Below, piece after piece: positions 11,601-23,700 of a stretch of 64,000 nucleotides of DNA. The translations under genes and the position numbers were made by a program. Source of the stretch: Nicotiana tabacum (taxonomy: Eukaryota > Streptophyta > Magnoliopsida > Solanales > Solanaceae). The notes beneath the pieces are model-generated. The model worked only from the letters and a program-made list of their open reading frames with translations, was not told the origin of the DNA and ran no database searches. The DNA is taken from positions 72,355,519-72,419,518 of the forward strand of contig NC_134103.1 in NCBI RefSeq assembly GCF_000715075.1, in the 5' to 3' direction. Numbering within the stretch: position 1 is the stretch's first letter; each line of letters opens with the position of its first letter.

Positions 11601-12117
11601 TCGACTTCGCACAGCTCAGTCTAGGCAAAAGAGTTATGCCGACCGTAAAGTTCGTGATATTGCATTCATCGTTGGAGAACGACTATTGCTCTGGGTTTCA
11701 CCTATGAAATGTGTAATGAGGTTCGGAAAGAAGGGCAAGTTGAGCCCTAGGTATATCGAACCCTTTGAAATTCTTGAAAGGGTGGGTGAAGTAGCCTACA
11801 GGCTTGCATTACCACCTAGTTTATCATCGATTCATCCGGTGTTCCATGTGTCTATGCTCCAGAAATATCATGGTGATCCGTCCTATGTGTTAGATTTTAG
11901 CTCAATCCAATTGGATAAAGATTTGACTTATCAGGAGGAGCCGATGGCTATTCTAGCCCGACAGGTCCGACAGTTGAGGTCAAAGAGTTATCCTTCAGTT
12001 CGGGTGCAATGGAGAGGTCAGCCGGTAGAGGCATCTACCTGGGAGTCCGAGTCGGACATGTGGAGTAAATATCCACACCTTTTCTCCAGCTCAGGTACTT
12101 TTTCTAACTCCGTTTGA
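8671..12117 (+). pseudogene. pol: pol of element A: protease, RT, RNase H, integrase, chromodomain; broken
   Basis: The protease (about 8690-9100) has its active-site motif destroyed: after the catalytic Asp the DPGS Gly codon is TGA, and another stop follows. RT (about 9300-10000) keeps FIDD, but a stop (9392-9394) replaces a Trp just before it. RNase H (about 10180-10510) keeps the four acidic positions (YCDTS, DLELAA, FTDHRS, VADALS). Stops follow at 10622 and about 10784. Integrase has its HHCC zinc region (about 10830-10975) and a one-base deletion near 11028. It then shows D (MDFVIG), D (SDRGTQF) and E (GQSERT) in the shifted frame, with stops at about 11305 and 11455. The C-terminus (about 11930-12060) matches a chromodomain (EEP...VQWRG...STWE), thought to steer integration to heterochromatin. 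It ends at TGA 12115-12117, 17 bases before the polypurine tract. Confidence 0.92.
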
Positions 12118-12134
12118 GGACGAACGTTTGTTTT

Positions 12135-12146
12135 AGAGGTGGAGAA
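12135..12146 (+). promoter_or_regulatory. Polypurine tract of A
   Basis: agaggtggagaa immediately before the 3' LTR; identical at 16145-16156 (B) and nearly so at 44921-44933 (D). It primes plus-strand DNA synthesis. Confidence 0.88.
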
Positions 12147-15131
12147 TGTGATGACACAAAATGTTATCTTTAAATTTAATAAGTAATTATGTGTTCTAAG
12201 ACCTCGAAAAGCATCATTTATCATTTCTCGACTTACGTGCGCAGTCTGTATAATTTTTCGGAAAGTTTTTATGTTAAAAATGGAGTAAAATGGGAAATAA
12301 AGCTTTAAAACTCAATTGAGTTGACTTTGGTCAACAATTTAAGAAAACGGACCCAAGTCAGTGTTTTGACAGTTCCGGTAGCTTCGTATCGTGATTTGGG
12401 ACTTGGGCGTATGCCCAGAATTTAATTTGGAGGTCCCTAGCTCAAGTTATGACCATTTAACGGAACTAGCAATTTAAAGGCTAAATATTCCAAGTTTTAC
12501 CGCGGGGTTGACTTTTTGATATCGGAGCCGGAATCCGATTCTGGAAATTTGAACAACTCCGTTATGTTATTTATGACTTGTGTGCCAAATTTGAAGTTAT
12601 TCCGGATTTATTTAATATGTTGTGGCACGAGATTTGCAAATTTAAAGGTTTAAAACTCAATGTTTGAATCGGAGTGTGAATTGTAATTTTAGCATTGTTT
12701 GACGTGATACGAGACCCCGAGTAAGTCCGTATTATGTTATTGGACTTGTTGGTATATTTGTACGGGGTTCCGAGTACCCCGAGAGTGAAACGGATTGAAA
12801 TTGGATCAAGAATTGAAATCTGTATTTTTGCCTTCTGTGATAATCGCACCTGCGAATTTTTGACCGCAGGTGCGAGCTCGCAGAAGCGAGCATTCGATCG
12901 CAGATGCGGTCTTCGCAGGTGCGGCCTCCTTGCGCAGATACGGATGCGCAGGTGTGCATTTTTCCTCCGCAGGTGCGAGGCCTCGCCTGGCAGCTCCTTT
13001 TTCGCAGATGCGAGCTCGCATGTGCGAACCTAGGCACCGCAGGTGTGGAAATGCCTGGAGAGTGTATATATCGAAGAGTCCGAGATTTTTACTCATTTTT
13101 GAGTTTTATGTCTCGGATTTGGGCGATTTCAAGGGGGATTTTCATGACTTTGAATTGGGTAAGTGTTCTTTAACCAAAAATGATTATATTTCAAAACTCC
13201 ATGTCTATATTCATCATTTATTTCAGATTTAGATGGAAGAAATTGGAATTTTTGTAAAACTTTCCAAAAATGAAAAATTTAGCTTTGAAGGTCCATTTGA
13301 TATCGGAATTGGACAAATTTAGTATGGTTGAACTCGTATTGGAACGGGTGTTCGGATTTCGCGAGTTTTTTCGAGATTTGAGACGTGGGTCCCACTGCCT
13401 AATATTTTAATGAATTTGTGATTTTTATCTAGAAAATTTGTAAATTCATATGGAAATAATTCCTATGTTTAATATTGAATATATTGAATTGTTTGTGAAT
13501 ATATTTGAAGCTTTCGGAGACAAATTTAAAAGGAAAAGTTGTGGTTGAATAATTGATTGGAATTTGCAAAACGAGGTAAGTGTCGGGGTTAACTTTGACT
13601 TGAAGGAATAGAACCCTTAATTTGTTTGTTATATGAATTGCATGTAAACGACGTATAGGCGAGGTGACGAGTGTCTATACGTCGTCAAAATAATTGTTTG
13701 CGTGCTTACTTGAAAAATTATAAATTATTTTTAATCATAAATTAATTATTCTAATAATTGTTTCTCTCTTATTCTTTGCAAATATAAATTCTTGAATTCC
13801 TGCATTAATTGTTACATGCTATTCGAATTATGTGCATCAATTGTTATTTGACATTTAGCATAATAAATATTAAACTGCCTATTTGCTCCCTGATTTCCAT
13901 AATAATTTGATATTTGTCATTGTTTGCTTCATAATTAAACCATAATTATTGTATGCTTGTTGTCTCGTAATTTTATATTAATTATTACATTTATTGGGAA
14001 AATTTATTCTGTAAGAATTGGTAAATGAAAATGTTGGAGGAGCGCAACAGACTTATTAAAAGACAATATTGGAGGATCGAGTTGCACGCCGCAACAAACT
14101 TATTAAAAGTCAATATTGGAGGATTGGGTTGCACGCCGCAACAGACTTGTTAAAGAGTTAATATTGGAGGAGCGGGTTGCATGCCGCAACAGACTTATTA
14201 AAAGTCAATATTGGAGGATCGGGTTGCACGCCGCATTAGACTTGTTAAAGAGTTAATATTAGAGGATCAGGTTGCACGCCGCAACAGACTTATTAAAAGT
14301 CAATATTGGAGGATCGAGTTGCACGCCGCAACAGACTTATTAAAAGTCAATATTGGAGGATCGGGTTGCACGCCGCAACAGACTTGTTAAAAAGTTAATA
14401 TTGGAGGATCGGATTGCACGCCTCAACAGACTTGATTAAAATGAATATGATGGAGGAGCGGGTTGCACGCCGCAACAGAACTGAATTTGGATATATTGTG
14501 AGAGTAGGTTACACGCTGCAACAGAAATAATGGAAACGATAATTGGTTTTGACTGCTGAGTTGCCTTCAATTATTATAAATGAATTACCTGATTTATTCC
14601 TATTGTTATTGTTGTTGTTACTAGTATTGCGTACAGGTTAATGTAAGTGAACCGCCTTAGCCTCGTCACTTCTTCGTCGAGGTTAGGCTCAGCACTTACC
14701 AGTACATGGGTCGGTTGTACTGATACTACACTCTCAACTTCTTGTACAGATTTTGAAGTTGGTCCCAGTGGCATACCATAGACTTTCTCGGATTTCAGCT
14801 ATCAGAGGAGACTTGAGGTATAACTGCATGGCGTTCGCAATTCTGAAGTCCTCGTCTATTGTTCTTTAGGTGTGTGTTTATTTCCAGACAGCTTTATTTT
14901 ATTCAGATCTTTATTTTTATTTATTCTAGAAGCTCGTGCACTTGTGACACCAATTCTAGGATGGTATTTAGACACCGTTATTATTCAGGATTATTTCAAA
15001 ATTGGTTCCGCATTTGCTTTCTTGTTATTAACAAATTTAAAAAAATTCTTTTAAAAATGGATAATGTTATTCTAACGTTGGCCATGTTAGGCGCCATCAC
15101 GGTTCGGAGGTGGGAATTTTGGGTCGTGACA
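12147..15131 (+). repeat. 3' LTR of element A
   Basis: 2985 bp, TGTGATGAC to GGGTCGTGACA. Same internal order as the 5' LTR: CG-rich array 12840-13045, TATA 13065-13071, GGGTAAGT near 13157, GAGGTAAGT near 13572, hairpin array 14036-14527. Array composition differs from the 5' copy. Confidence 0.93.
14036..14527 (+). repeat. 47-bp hairpin minisatellite in A's 3' LTR
   Basis: Eleven units of the same type as 5782-6240. The first lacks its core (ggaggagc joins directly to gcaacag). Several units have single changes in the stem. Confidence 0.85.
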
Positions 15132-15212
15132 TCGTCACTACTCTACCGAGGTTAGGGTTGGCAGTTACTGGGTACTGCTGTGATGTACTCATACTACGCT
15201 TGTCAGATTATC
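15132..15212 (+). repeat. Continuation of B's 5' LTR after the A insertion
   Basis: tcgtcactactctaccgagg onward matches 19067-19135 of B's 3' LTR, then passes without an LTR end, PBS or gag into integrase sequence. A deletion therefore joins the LTR interior to pol. Confidence 0.75.
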
Positions 15213-16129
15213 ATATTTCACGACGTACCAGTATCTATCATCTCTGACCGGGGTACGCAGTTTACATCACGGTTCTGGAGGGCAGTACAACGTGATTTGG
15301 GTACTCGGGTAGAGTTGAGTACAACATTTTACCCTCAGACGGACGGGCAGTCTGAACGCATTATTCAGATACTAGAGGATATGCTTCGTGCGTGTGTGAT
15401 AGATTTTGGGGGTGCTTGGGATCAGTTCTTACCACTTGGGGAGTTTGCTTACAACAACAGTTACTAGTCAAGCATTCAGATGGCTCCATATGAGGCCTTG
15501 TATGGTAGGCGGTCCCGGTCCCCAGTGGGTTGGTTCGAACCGGGCGAGGCTAGACTATTGGGTATAGACTTGGTTTAGGATGCCTTGAAAAAGGTTAAGT
15601 TGATTCAAGATCGACTTCGTACAACCCAATATATATAGAAGAGTTATTCGAATCGAAAGGTTCGTGATGTTGCATTCATGGTTGGTGAGCGGGTATTGCT
15701 CCAGGTTTCTCCTAAGAAGGGTGTGATAAGGTTCGGGAAGATGGGCAAGTTGAGACCTAGGTATATTGGGCCTTTTGAGATTCTTGAGAGAGTTGGATAG
15801 GTGGCGTACAGACTTGCATTAACACCTAGTCTCTCTGTAGTTTATCTGGTATTCCATGTTTCTATGCTTCGGAAATATCACGGCGATCCATATCATGTGT
15901 TAGACTTCAGTTCGGTTCAGTTGGACACGGATCTATCTTATGTTGAGGAACCAGTGGCTATTTTGGATAGGCATGTTCGAAAGGTGAGGTCAAAGAACAT
16001 TGCTTCCGTGAAGGTTCAGTGGAGGGTTCATCCGGTCGAGGAGGCGACTTGGGAGACCGAGCATGATATGCGCAGCTATGATCCATACTTATTCACAAGC
16101 TCGGGTACTTTTTCTAACTCCCTTCGAGG
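15213..16129 (+). pseudogene. pol: 3' end of gypsy pol (element B): integrase core and chromodomain, broken
   Basis: The sequence begins in the integrase core just before the second catalytic Asp (ISDRGTQF, about 15240-15265), followed by the Glu region (GQSERI, about 15345). The zinc region and first Asp are missing. The C-terminal domain (GKLRPRYIGPFEIL) and a chromodomain-like end (EEPVAIL...VQWR...EATWE, about 15945-16065) follow. All are in one frame, with stops at about 15465, 15577, 15639 and 15798. The usual stop at the protein end has changed from TGA to CGA (compare 12115), so the frame stays open through the polypurine tract into the 3' LTR to 16196. Confidence 0.88.
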
Positions 16130-16144
16130 ACGAACGTTTGTTTT

Positions 16145-16156
16145 AGAGGTGGAGAA
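16145..16156 (+). promoter_or_regulatory. Polypurine tract of B
   Basis: agaggtggagaa directly before the 3' LTR, identical to that of element A. Confidence 0.85.
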
Positions 16157-17014
16157 TGTGATGACCCAAAATGTCATCTTTAAATTCAATAATTAATCCT
16201 GTTTTCTAAGACCTCAAAAAGCACTATTTATCATTCCTCGACTTGTGTGCGCAGTCCATAAAATTTTCCGGAAAGCTTTCGAGTGAAAAATGGATTAAAA
16301 TGTGAATTAGAGCTTTAAAACTCAATTGAGTTGACTTTGGTTAACATTTTGAGCAAACGGACTCGGATCGATGTTTTGACAGTTCCGGTAGGCCCGTATC
16401 GTGATTTAGGACTTAGGCGTATGCCCAGAATCAAATTCTGAGGTCCCTAGCCCGAGATATGGAATTTTGATAAAAAATTAAAAGTTTAAGTTCAAATAGT
16501 GACCGGATGTTAAATTTTGTGCAAACAACCCCGGAATAGAATTTTGATGATTCCAACAGCTCCATATGGTGATTTTGGTCTTAGGAGCGTGATCGGAATT
16601 TTATTTGGAAGTCCGTAGTGGAATTAGGCTTGAAATGCCAAAAGTTAAATTTTTTGAAAGTTTGACCGGGGGGTTGACTTTTTGATATCGAGGTTGGAAT
16701 CTGATTCTGGATATTGGAATAGGTCTGTTATGTCATTTATGACTTGTGTACAAAATTTGAAGTCATTCCAAATTGATTTGATGTGTTTCGGCACAAGATA
16801 TAGAATTTAAAAGTTCAAAGTTCATAGATTTTGATTTGAGATGTGATTCATCGTTTTGATATTGTTTGATGTGGTTTGAAGACTCGGCTAAGTTCATATT
16901 GTATTTTGGGACATGTTGGAATAATTGGTTAAGGTCCCGAGGGTCTCGGGTTGGATTTCGGAAGGTAAACGGAATGGATTTCGGACAAAGAGGGTTGCTG
17001 GAAATTTCTTATGC

Positions 17015-17380
17015 ATGGAGCCATATTTGAAAGCTTATATCTCGCAATTCATAAGGAATCAGAAAATTTTCAAAACATTAAAGTTGTACTAGTTTGATTC
17101 TAGTTTCCAAAAAGTTAAACCATTCATTATTTGGATATTTGTACAGGAAGTTATGATGGATTAAATGAAGGCTGATAGAACAGTTTTGCTAGAATGCGTG
17201 GAGCCAATTTTGGAATCTTATATCTCGCAATTCATAAGGAATCAGAAAATTTTCAAAACATGAAAGTTGTAGTCGTTTGATTCTAGTTTCCATAAAGGTA
17301 AACCATTCATCATTTGGATATTTGTACATAAAGTTATGATTAATTGAAGGAAGGCTGGTACAAGCAAGTTCTGGTGGATT
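17015..17380 (+). repeat. 183-bp tandem duplication inside B's 3' LTR
   Basis: Two consecutive copies, from gcatggagcc (about 17013) and gcgtggagcc (about 17196). Each contains tatctcgcaattcataagg at 17038 and 17221. The copies differ at scattered positions. Confidence 0.85.
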
Positions 17381-18374
17381 TTTAGTGACGGAAAAAGGTA
17401 ATTTAGTGACGGATGGGCAGAAACTTAAGGACCAAAAATGGTCATTTCCTTCATTTCATTTTGGATTTTTAGAACATGGTTCTTGGGCGATTTTTGGGTG
17501 ATTTTCACGGAAAAACATTTGGGTAAGTGTTCCTTATCCTATATTGATTATAATTCATGATTCCATACTCATTTACATCATGAATCCATGAATTTATGGA
17601 AGAAAAATCAAGATTTTTGCAAAATCTTCCAAAAACAAAAATTTAAGATTTGGAGGTCGAGTTGTTATCGGAATTTGATAAAATTGGCATGGGTGGACTC
17701 TAATTGAATGGGTTGGCGGATTTTGTAAGTTTCGCTGGATTCCGAGATGTGGACCCCATGAGCAAATTTTAAGATAATTTCGGATTTTATTGAAAAATAT
17801 AATATTTTCCAATGAAATTGATTATTATAATTTTTGTTGACTGTATCGAATTAATTATGACTACATACGAGTCTATCGGAGTCGAAAAATCAAGGAAAAA
17901 TCATAATACTTGATTTAATTGGAGCAAGTCGAGGTAAGTGACTTGTCTAACCTTGTGTGGGAAAAATTTTCCCTAGGATTGATAATTATAATGTGTGGAA
18001 AGTCATGTACACGAGGTGACGAGTGTGTACACGGGCTAAATGTGAAAAATTATGTTTTAAATTGTGTAAATCACTATTGCGCATTAATTAAATTACTTCA
18101 TTTTGTTATATTCTTCATTATTGATTTAGTGTTTATATTCTAAATATGCTTGACCTTTTCCTGCTAATTATTTTATCTGTTTAGTTGGAACTTGGTTTCT
18201 TTTATTCTGTGCATTATTTGAAGGTTGATTTTATTTAAATTAAATATTATTAATATGAAGTATTTGATGTTTTTAAACTTGATATTGAAGCAACGTATTA
18301 AAGATTTTGAAATATTATTTTCCTGAATTATTTACTCCGGAATATTTTTGTAAGATTTTCGTAATCATTGTGAT

Positions 18375-18535
18375 GGAGCAGTGAGCTCTTTGTTGTGAAA
18401 AAATATTATTGTTGAATTATTTTGACATGAGCCGTGAGCTCTTTATTGTGAAAAAATATTATTGTTGAATTAATTTGACATGAGCCGTGAGCTCTTTATT
18501 GTGGAAAAGTATTGTTGTTGAATTATTTTGGCAAG
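18375..18535 (+). repeat. 53-bp tandem repeat, three copies, in B's 3' LTR
   Basis: Units begin gagcagtgagctc (18375), gagccgtgagctc (about 18428) and gagccgtgagctc (about 18481), each followed by tttattgtg and an AT-rich spacer. The 5' LTR piece at 3238 has fewer copies. Confidence 0.8.
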
Positions 18536-18579
18536 TTAAATTATTTGAGCACTTGAGGTACAAATTGTGATATATTGTG

Positions 18580-18790
18580 ATATTGATACGCATGCGGTGG
18601 TATAAGGTCTGGGTATTGAAACGCATGCAGTGAGATAAGGGTGGCTTGATACGCGTGGCTAGTAGGGGGAACTAATAGAAGTCATGCGGTGTGATAAGGA
18701 TGGCTAAAACGCGAGATGTTATTTCGAGAAAAATGTTTTCTTTCAAATAAATTGTGAAGGCTCCCGCGGTGAGATAAGGAAATGAGATAT
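18580..18790 (+). repeat. Degenerate ~40-50-bp array (gcatgcggtg...gataagg)
   Basis: Four to five imperfect units containing a GCATGC or similar palindrome and ending gataagg. It occupies the same place in the LTR as the hairpin arrays of A and D. It is also present at 3395-3600 and, reversed, at about 780-960. Confidence 0.6.
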
Positions 18791-19481
18791 TGTGAATTTA
18801 TTTATGATTTGGGACTACGCGACGGTACCTCGAGAGTGCCCTTGTTGATATTGATTTATGGCCGCAGTTGCCTTTGATTATTTGTTGTGATTTTTCATGA
18901 AGTTAAAAGGAAATTTTGTTTTATTTCCATGAGATGTTATTTGCCATTATTTTATGTAATTAAACGGAAACATGCTACTTGATTCATTTCCATATTCATT
19001 TTATTTTATTATATTGTTAAACATTTTACCATGCCAATTATTATTTTTCAGTAGGGCCTAACCTGACCTCGTCACTACTCTACCGAGGTTAGGCTTGGCA
19101 CTTACTAGGTACCGATGTGGTGTACTCATACTACGCTTTTGCACATCTTTTTGTGCAGATCCAGGTACACCTTATCAGGTCAGGCATCAGTAAACTAGCT
19201 ATACGAGGAGACTTCGAGGTATATCTGCCAGAGTTCGCAGATTCCGGAGTCCCCTTCTATCTTACTATGTTGTCTTCCTTATTTGCTTTAGACTCTGATG
19301 TATAGAGACATAAAGAATAAATTCTTAGAAGCTTGTGGCTTATTTCTACCGGGTTTTAGGAGTTGAAATTATAGTTTATTTATTTCAGATATTTATTATT
19401 ATTCCGCATTGATAGGCTTACCTAGTCTTAGAGACAAGGTGCAATCACGACCTCCCACGGAGGGAATTTGGGGTCGTGACA

Positions 19482-20298
19482 GATCCTGGGCTCGATCATG
19501 GCCCTCTTCTTGGCACGATTCAAGGCTCGATTCTAGGAGATTCTGGGCTCGATTCTGGGAGATTTTGGGCTCGCCTTTTGGGTTCGATTCTTGGATAAGG
19601 AATTTGAAGCAGAAGGAAATTGCAGCAGCTATTTTAGTCTACTTTTTGATCCGTTAACCATCCGAAACGCACCCGAGGCCCTCGGGACCTCAACCAAATA
19701 TACCAACAAGTCCTAAAATATCATACGAACTTAGTCGAGTCTTAAAATCACATCCAACAATAATAAAAACATGTATCACACATAGATTCAAGCCTAATGA
19801 ACTTTGAAACTTTCTATTTCTACAAACAACACCGAAACCTTTCAAATCACGTCTGATTGACCTCAAATTCTGCACACAAGTCATACATTACATAACAGAC
19901 CTATTAAAATTTTCATAATCAAATTTTGACCCCGATATCAAAAAGTCAACCCCCCGGTCAAACTTTCCAAAAAATTCAATTTTCGGCATTTCAAGCCAAA
20001 TTTCACTACGGACCTGCAAATAATTTTTCGAACAAGCTCCTAAGCCTAAAATTACCATACAGAGCTATTGGAATCATTAAAATTCAAATATGAGGTCGTT
20101 TACACATAAATCCACATCCGGTCAATTTTTCTAACTTAAATTTTAAATTATGAGACTAAGTGTCTCATTTCACTCTAAATTCCTTCCGGACCCGAACCAA
20201 CTAACCCGATAAGTCATAAATCAATTGTAAGGCATCAATTGAGAAGTAAATAGGGGAACGTGATTATAATACTCAAAACGACCAGCTGGGTCGTTAAA
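19482..20298 (-). repeat. Partial 3' LTR of element C
   Basis: Matches about 26655-27442 of C's 5' LTR in the same orientation (gatcatggccctcttct near 19494 and near 26668). The LTR start is TTTAACGACC on the minus strand against TGTAACGACC in the other LTR, so the terminal TG has decayed. Confidence 0.85.
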
Positions 20299-20311
20299 TT
20301 CTCCCCCTCTT
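20299..20311 (-). promoter_or_regulatory. Polypurine tract of C
   Basis: Minus strand aagagggggagaa directly before the 3' LTR. Confidence 0.82.
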
Positions 20312-23300
20312 AAACAAACGTTCGTCCTCGAACGCGTTTAGAATAATACTTGGAATCTCAAATAGGTGTGGATATTTGTTCTGCATCTCCTGATTAATAT
20401 CCCAAGTAGCTTCTCCGACTGGCTCGCCTCTTCACTGTACCTTCACTGATGATATGTTCTTTGACCTCAGCTTTCGAACCTGTCGGTCTGAAATAGCCAC
20501 CGGCTCCATATCATAAGTCAAATTATCGTCCAGTTGTACTGTACTGAAATCCAGAATATGAGTCGGATCCTCGACATACTTTCGAAGCATAGATACATGG
20601 AACACTGGATGAACACCTGATATACTAGGTGGCAAGGAAAGTTCATAAGCCACCTCTCCAAAAATTTTAAGTATCTCAAAAGGCCCAATATACCGAGGGC
20701 TCAACTTGCCCTTCTTCCCGAACCTCAACACACCCTTCATGGGTGAAATCTTGAGTAGAACCTTCTCTCCAACCATGTGAACAACATCACGAACCTTCAT
20801 GTCAGCATAACGCTTTTGTCTAGACTATGTCGTACGAAGCCGTTCCTGAATCACTTTGACCTTTTCTAAGCATCCTGTACCAAGTCAGTACCAATATCCT
20901 AGCCTCACCCGGCTCAAACTAACCCATCGTAAAATGACATTGTCTCCCATACAAAGCCTCATATGGAACCATCTGAATACTCGATTGGTAGCTATTATTG
21001 TAAGCAAACTCTGCGAGTGGCAGTACTTGATCCCAAGAACCCCCAAAATCAATGACACAAGCACATAGCATATCCTCTAATATCTGAATAATGCGCTCGG
21101 ACTGTCCGTCCGTCTGAGGGTGAAATGTTGTACTCAACTGAACCTGGGTGCCCAATTCTCGCTGCACTACTCTCCAAAACTGTGATGTAAACTGCGTGCC
21201 CCGATCTAAAATGATAGACACTGGCACACCGTGGAGGCAAATAATCTCGCGAATATAAATCCCAGCCAACCGCTCCGAAGAATAATTAGTACCAACTGGA
21301 ATAAAATGCGTAGATGTGGTCAACCGATCTACTATCACCCAAACAACATCAAACTTTCTCAAAGTCCATGGCAGCCCAACTACGAAGTCCATGGTAATAC
21401 GTTCCCACTTCCACTCCGAAATTTCAAGTCTCTGTAGTAATCCGCCCGATCTCTGATGCTCGTACTTTACCTGTTGACAATTTAAACACCGAGCTAAAAA
21501 TCCATATATATCTTTCTTCATTTGCCTCCACCAATAGTGCTGCCTCAAATCCTGATACATATTCGCGGCGCCTGGATGAATAGAGTACCGCGAACTGTGA
21601 GCTTCCTAGAGAATCAGCTCATGCAAACCATCTACATTAGGCAATCATAGCCTGCCCTACATCCGTAATACACCGTCATCTCCAATAGTGACTTCCTTGG
21701 CATCACCGTGCTGAACCGTGTCCTTAAGGATAAGCAAATGTGGATCATCATACTGGCGCTCTCTGATGCGATCATATAAAGAAGATCGAGAAACCACACA
21801 AGACAAAACTCGATTCGACTTAGAAACATCCAATCTAACAAACCGGTTGGCCAAGGCGTGAACATCCAAAGCTAAAGGCCTCTCTGCTACCGGTAAGTAT
21901 GCTAAGCTACCCAGACTCTCTGCCTTATGACTCAAGGCATCAGCCACTACATTGGCCTTTCCCTCTGTTTAAACAAATGTTGTAGACTCCGATGATCGGT
22001 ATATACCTCACACTGTACACCGTACAAGTAATGCCGCCAAATTTTCAAGGCGTGAATAGTAGCTGCTAACTCAAGATCGTGGACTGGAAAATTCTTCTCA
22101 TAGACCTTTAACTGTCTAGATGTATAGGCAATCACCCTACCGTCTTGCATCAGCACTGTGCCAAGACCAATATGCGATGCGTCACAATATACAGTATAAG
22201 ACTCTGAACCTGTAGGCAACACTAATACTAGAGCTGTAGTCAAAGCTGTTTTGAGCTTCTGAAAGCTCTCTTCACATTCATCCGACCACTTAAACGGAGC
22301 ACCTTTCTAGGTCAATTTAGTCATAGGCGATACAATAGATGAGAAGCCCTCCACGAAGCAACGATAATAACCGACCAAGCCGAGAAAACTCCGAATCTCA
22401 GTAACTGAAGATGGCGTGGGCCAATTCTGAATTGCCTCTATTTTCTTTGGATCTACCTCAATTCCTTCACTGGACACTATATGTCCCAAGAATGCCACCA
22501 AACTAAGCCAGAACTCACAATTAGAGAATTTGGCATAAAGTCTCTCCTCTCTCAGCCTCTGTAATACAATACCCAAGTGTTGTGCATGATCCTCCTGGCT
22601 ACGTGAGTACACCAGAATATCATCAATAAATACTACGACAAGTAAATCAAAATATGGCTGGAATACACTATTCATCAAATGCATAAATGTTGTTAGGGCA
22701 TTGGTTAGCCCGAAAGACATCACAAGAAATTCGTAGTGGATATAACGAGTTCTGAATGTCGTCTTTAGAATATCCGAATCCCGAATTTTCAACTGGTGAT
22801 ACCCCGATCTCAAATCAATTTTGGAGAACACCCTCGCTCCTTGAAGCTGGTCAAATAAGTCATCACTACACGGCAAAGGATATTTATTCTTGATTGTAAC
22901 TTTGTTCAACTACCTAAAATCAATGCACATCCGCATAGTACCATCTTTCTTCTTCACAAACAGAACCGGTGCACCCCAAGGTGACACACTAGGCCTAATA
23001 AACCCTTTTTCAAGGAGTTCCTGAAGTTGCTCTTTTAATTCTTTTAACTCAGCTGGTGCCATACGATACGGAGGAATAAAAATAGGCTGAGTGTCGTACA
23101 CCAAGTCAATACCGAAATCAACATCCCTGTCGGGTGGCATACCCGGCAGGTCTGTAGGAAATACATCCGGAAAATCTCGCACGACCGGTACTGAATCAAT
23201 AATAGGAGTATCAACATCAACATCTCTCACAAAGGCCAAATATGACAAACATCCCTTTCTAACCATACGTTGGGCTTTCAAATAAGAAATTACCCTACTA

Positions 23301-23700
23301 GGAACAAAATCTAGAGATCCTCTCCATTCAACCTTTGGCAACCCCGGCATTGTCAACGTCACAGTTTTTGCGTGACAGTTCAGAATAGCATGACATGGAG
23401 ACAGCCAATCCATGCCTAAGATTACATCGAAATCAACCATACCGAGTAATAAGAGATCAACTCTAGTCTCCAGTTCCCCAATAGTTACCACACACGACCG
23501 ATACGCACGGTCCATAGTAATAATATCGCCTACCGGTGTAGACACACAAACAAGTAAAACTAAGGACTTACAGGGCATGTCCATATAATGAAAGAAATAC
23601 GATGATATATATGAATAAGTGGATCCAGGGTTAAATATTGGAGAAGCCTCTCTATGGTACACTGAGACAATACCTGTGATCACTGCATCCGAAGCAACAA
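20312..23700 (-). pseudogene. pol: pol of element C: protease, RT, RNase H, integrase, chromodomain; broken
   Basis: The protease (from about 23690) has NPGS where A and D have DPGS, so the catalytic Asp is Asn. RT (about 22310-23060) keeps FIDD, with a Gln-to-stop change just before LNK (22910) and another stop at about 22306. RNase H (about 21950-22245) has the first three acidic positions (YCDAS, DLELAA, YTDHRS). It is then cut by a deletion of about 80 bp that joins FKQR to the NVVADALS segment out of frame. Integrase follows (about 20920-21640): zinc region, D (MDFVVG), D (LDRGTQF), E (GQSERI). A frameshift between 20800 and 20919 leads to the C-terminal domain and a chromodomain whose VQW Trp codon is TGA. 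Confidence 0.9.

Larger units (their letters stand above)
3884..15131 (+). mobile_element. Ty3/gypsy chromovirus-type LTR retrotransposon A, structurally complete, coding-dead
   Basis: The element has two ~3 kb LTRs beginning TGTGATGAC and ending GGGTCGTGACA, a tRNA-Met-type primer binding site, gag, protease, reverse transcriptase, RNase H, integrase with a chromodomain-like tail, and a polypurine tract. It lies inside B's 5' LTR: flanks tcgta (3879-3883) and tcgtc (15132-15136) are a 5-bp target duplication with one mismatch, and the intact target appears at 19067-19075. Chromodomain plus long LTRs fit the Del/Tekay branch of chromoviruses, but clade assignment needs an RT tree. The two LTRs differ at many positions, so the insertion is not recent. 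Confidence 0.92.
16157..19481 (+). repeat. 3' LTR of gypsy element B
   Basis: 3325 bp, TGTGATGACCC to GGGTCGTGACA. Related to the A LTRs at both ends but with a different middle. It lacks the usual CG-rich palindrome array and instead has a 183-bp tandem duplication (17015-17380). It carries donor-like gggtaagtg (17521) and GAGGTAAGT (17930), a 53-bp tandem triplicate (18375-18535), and a gcatgcggtg-type array (18580-18780). The next base (19482) is interior LTR sequence of element C, so B inserted there. Confidence 0.88.
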
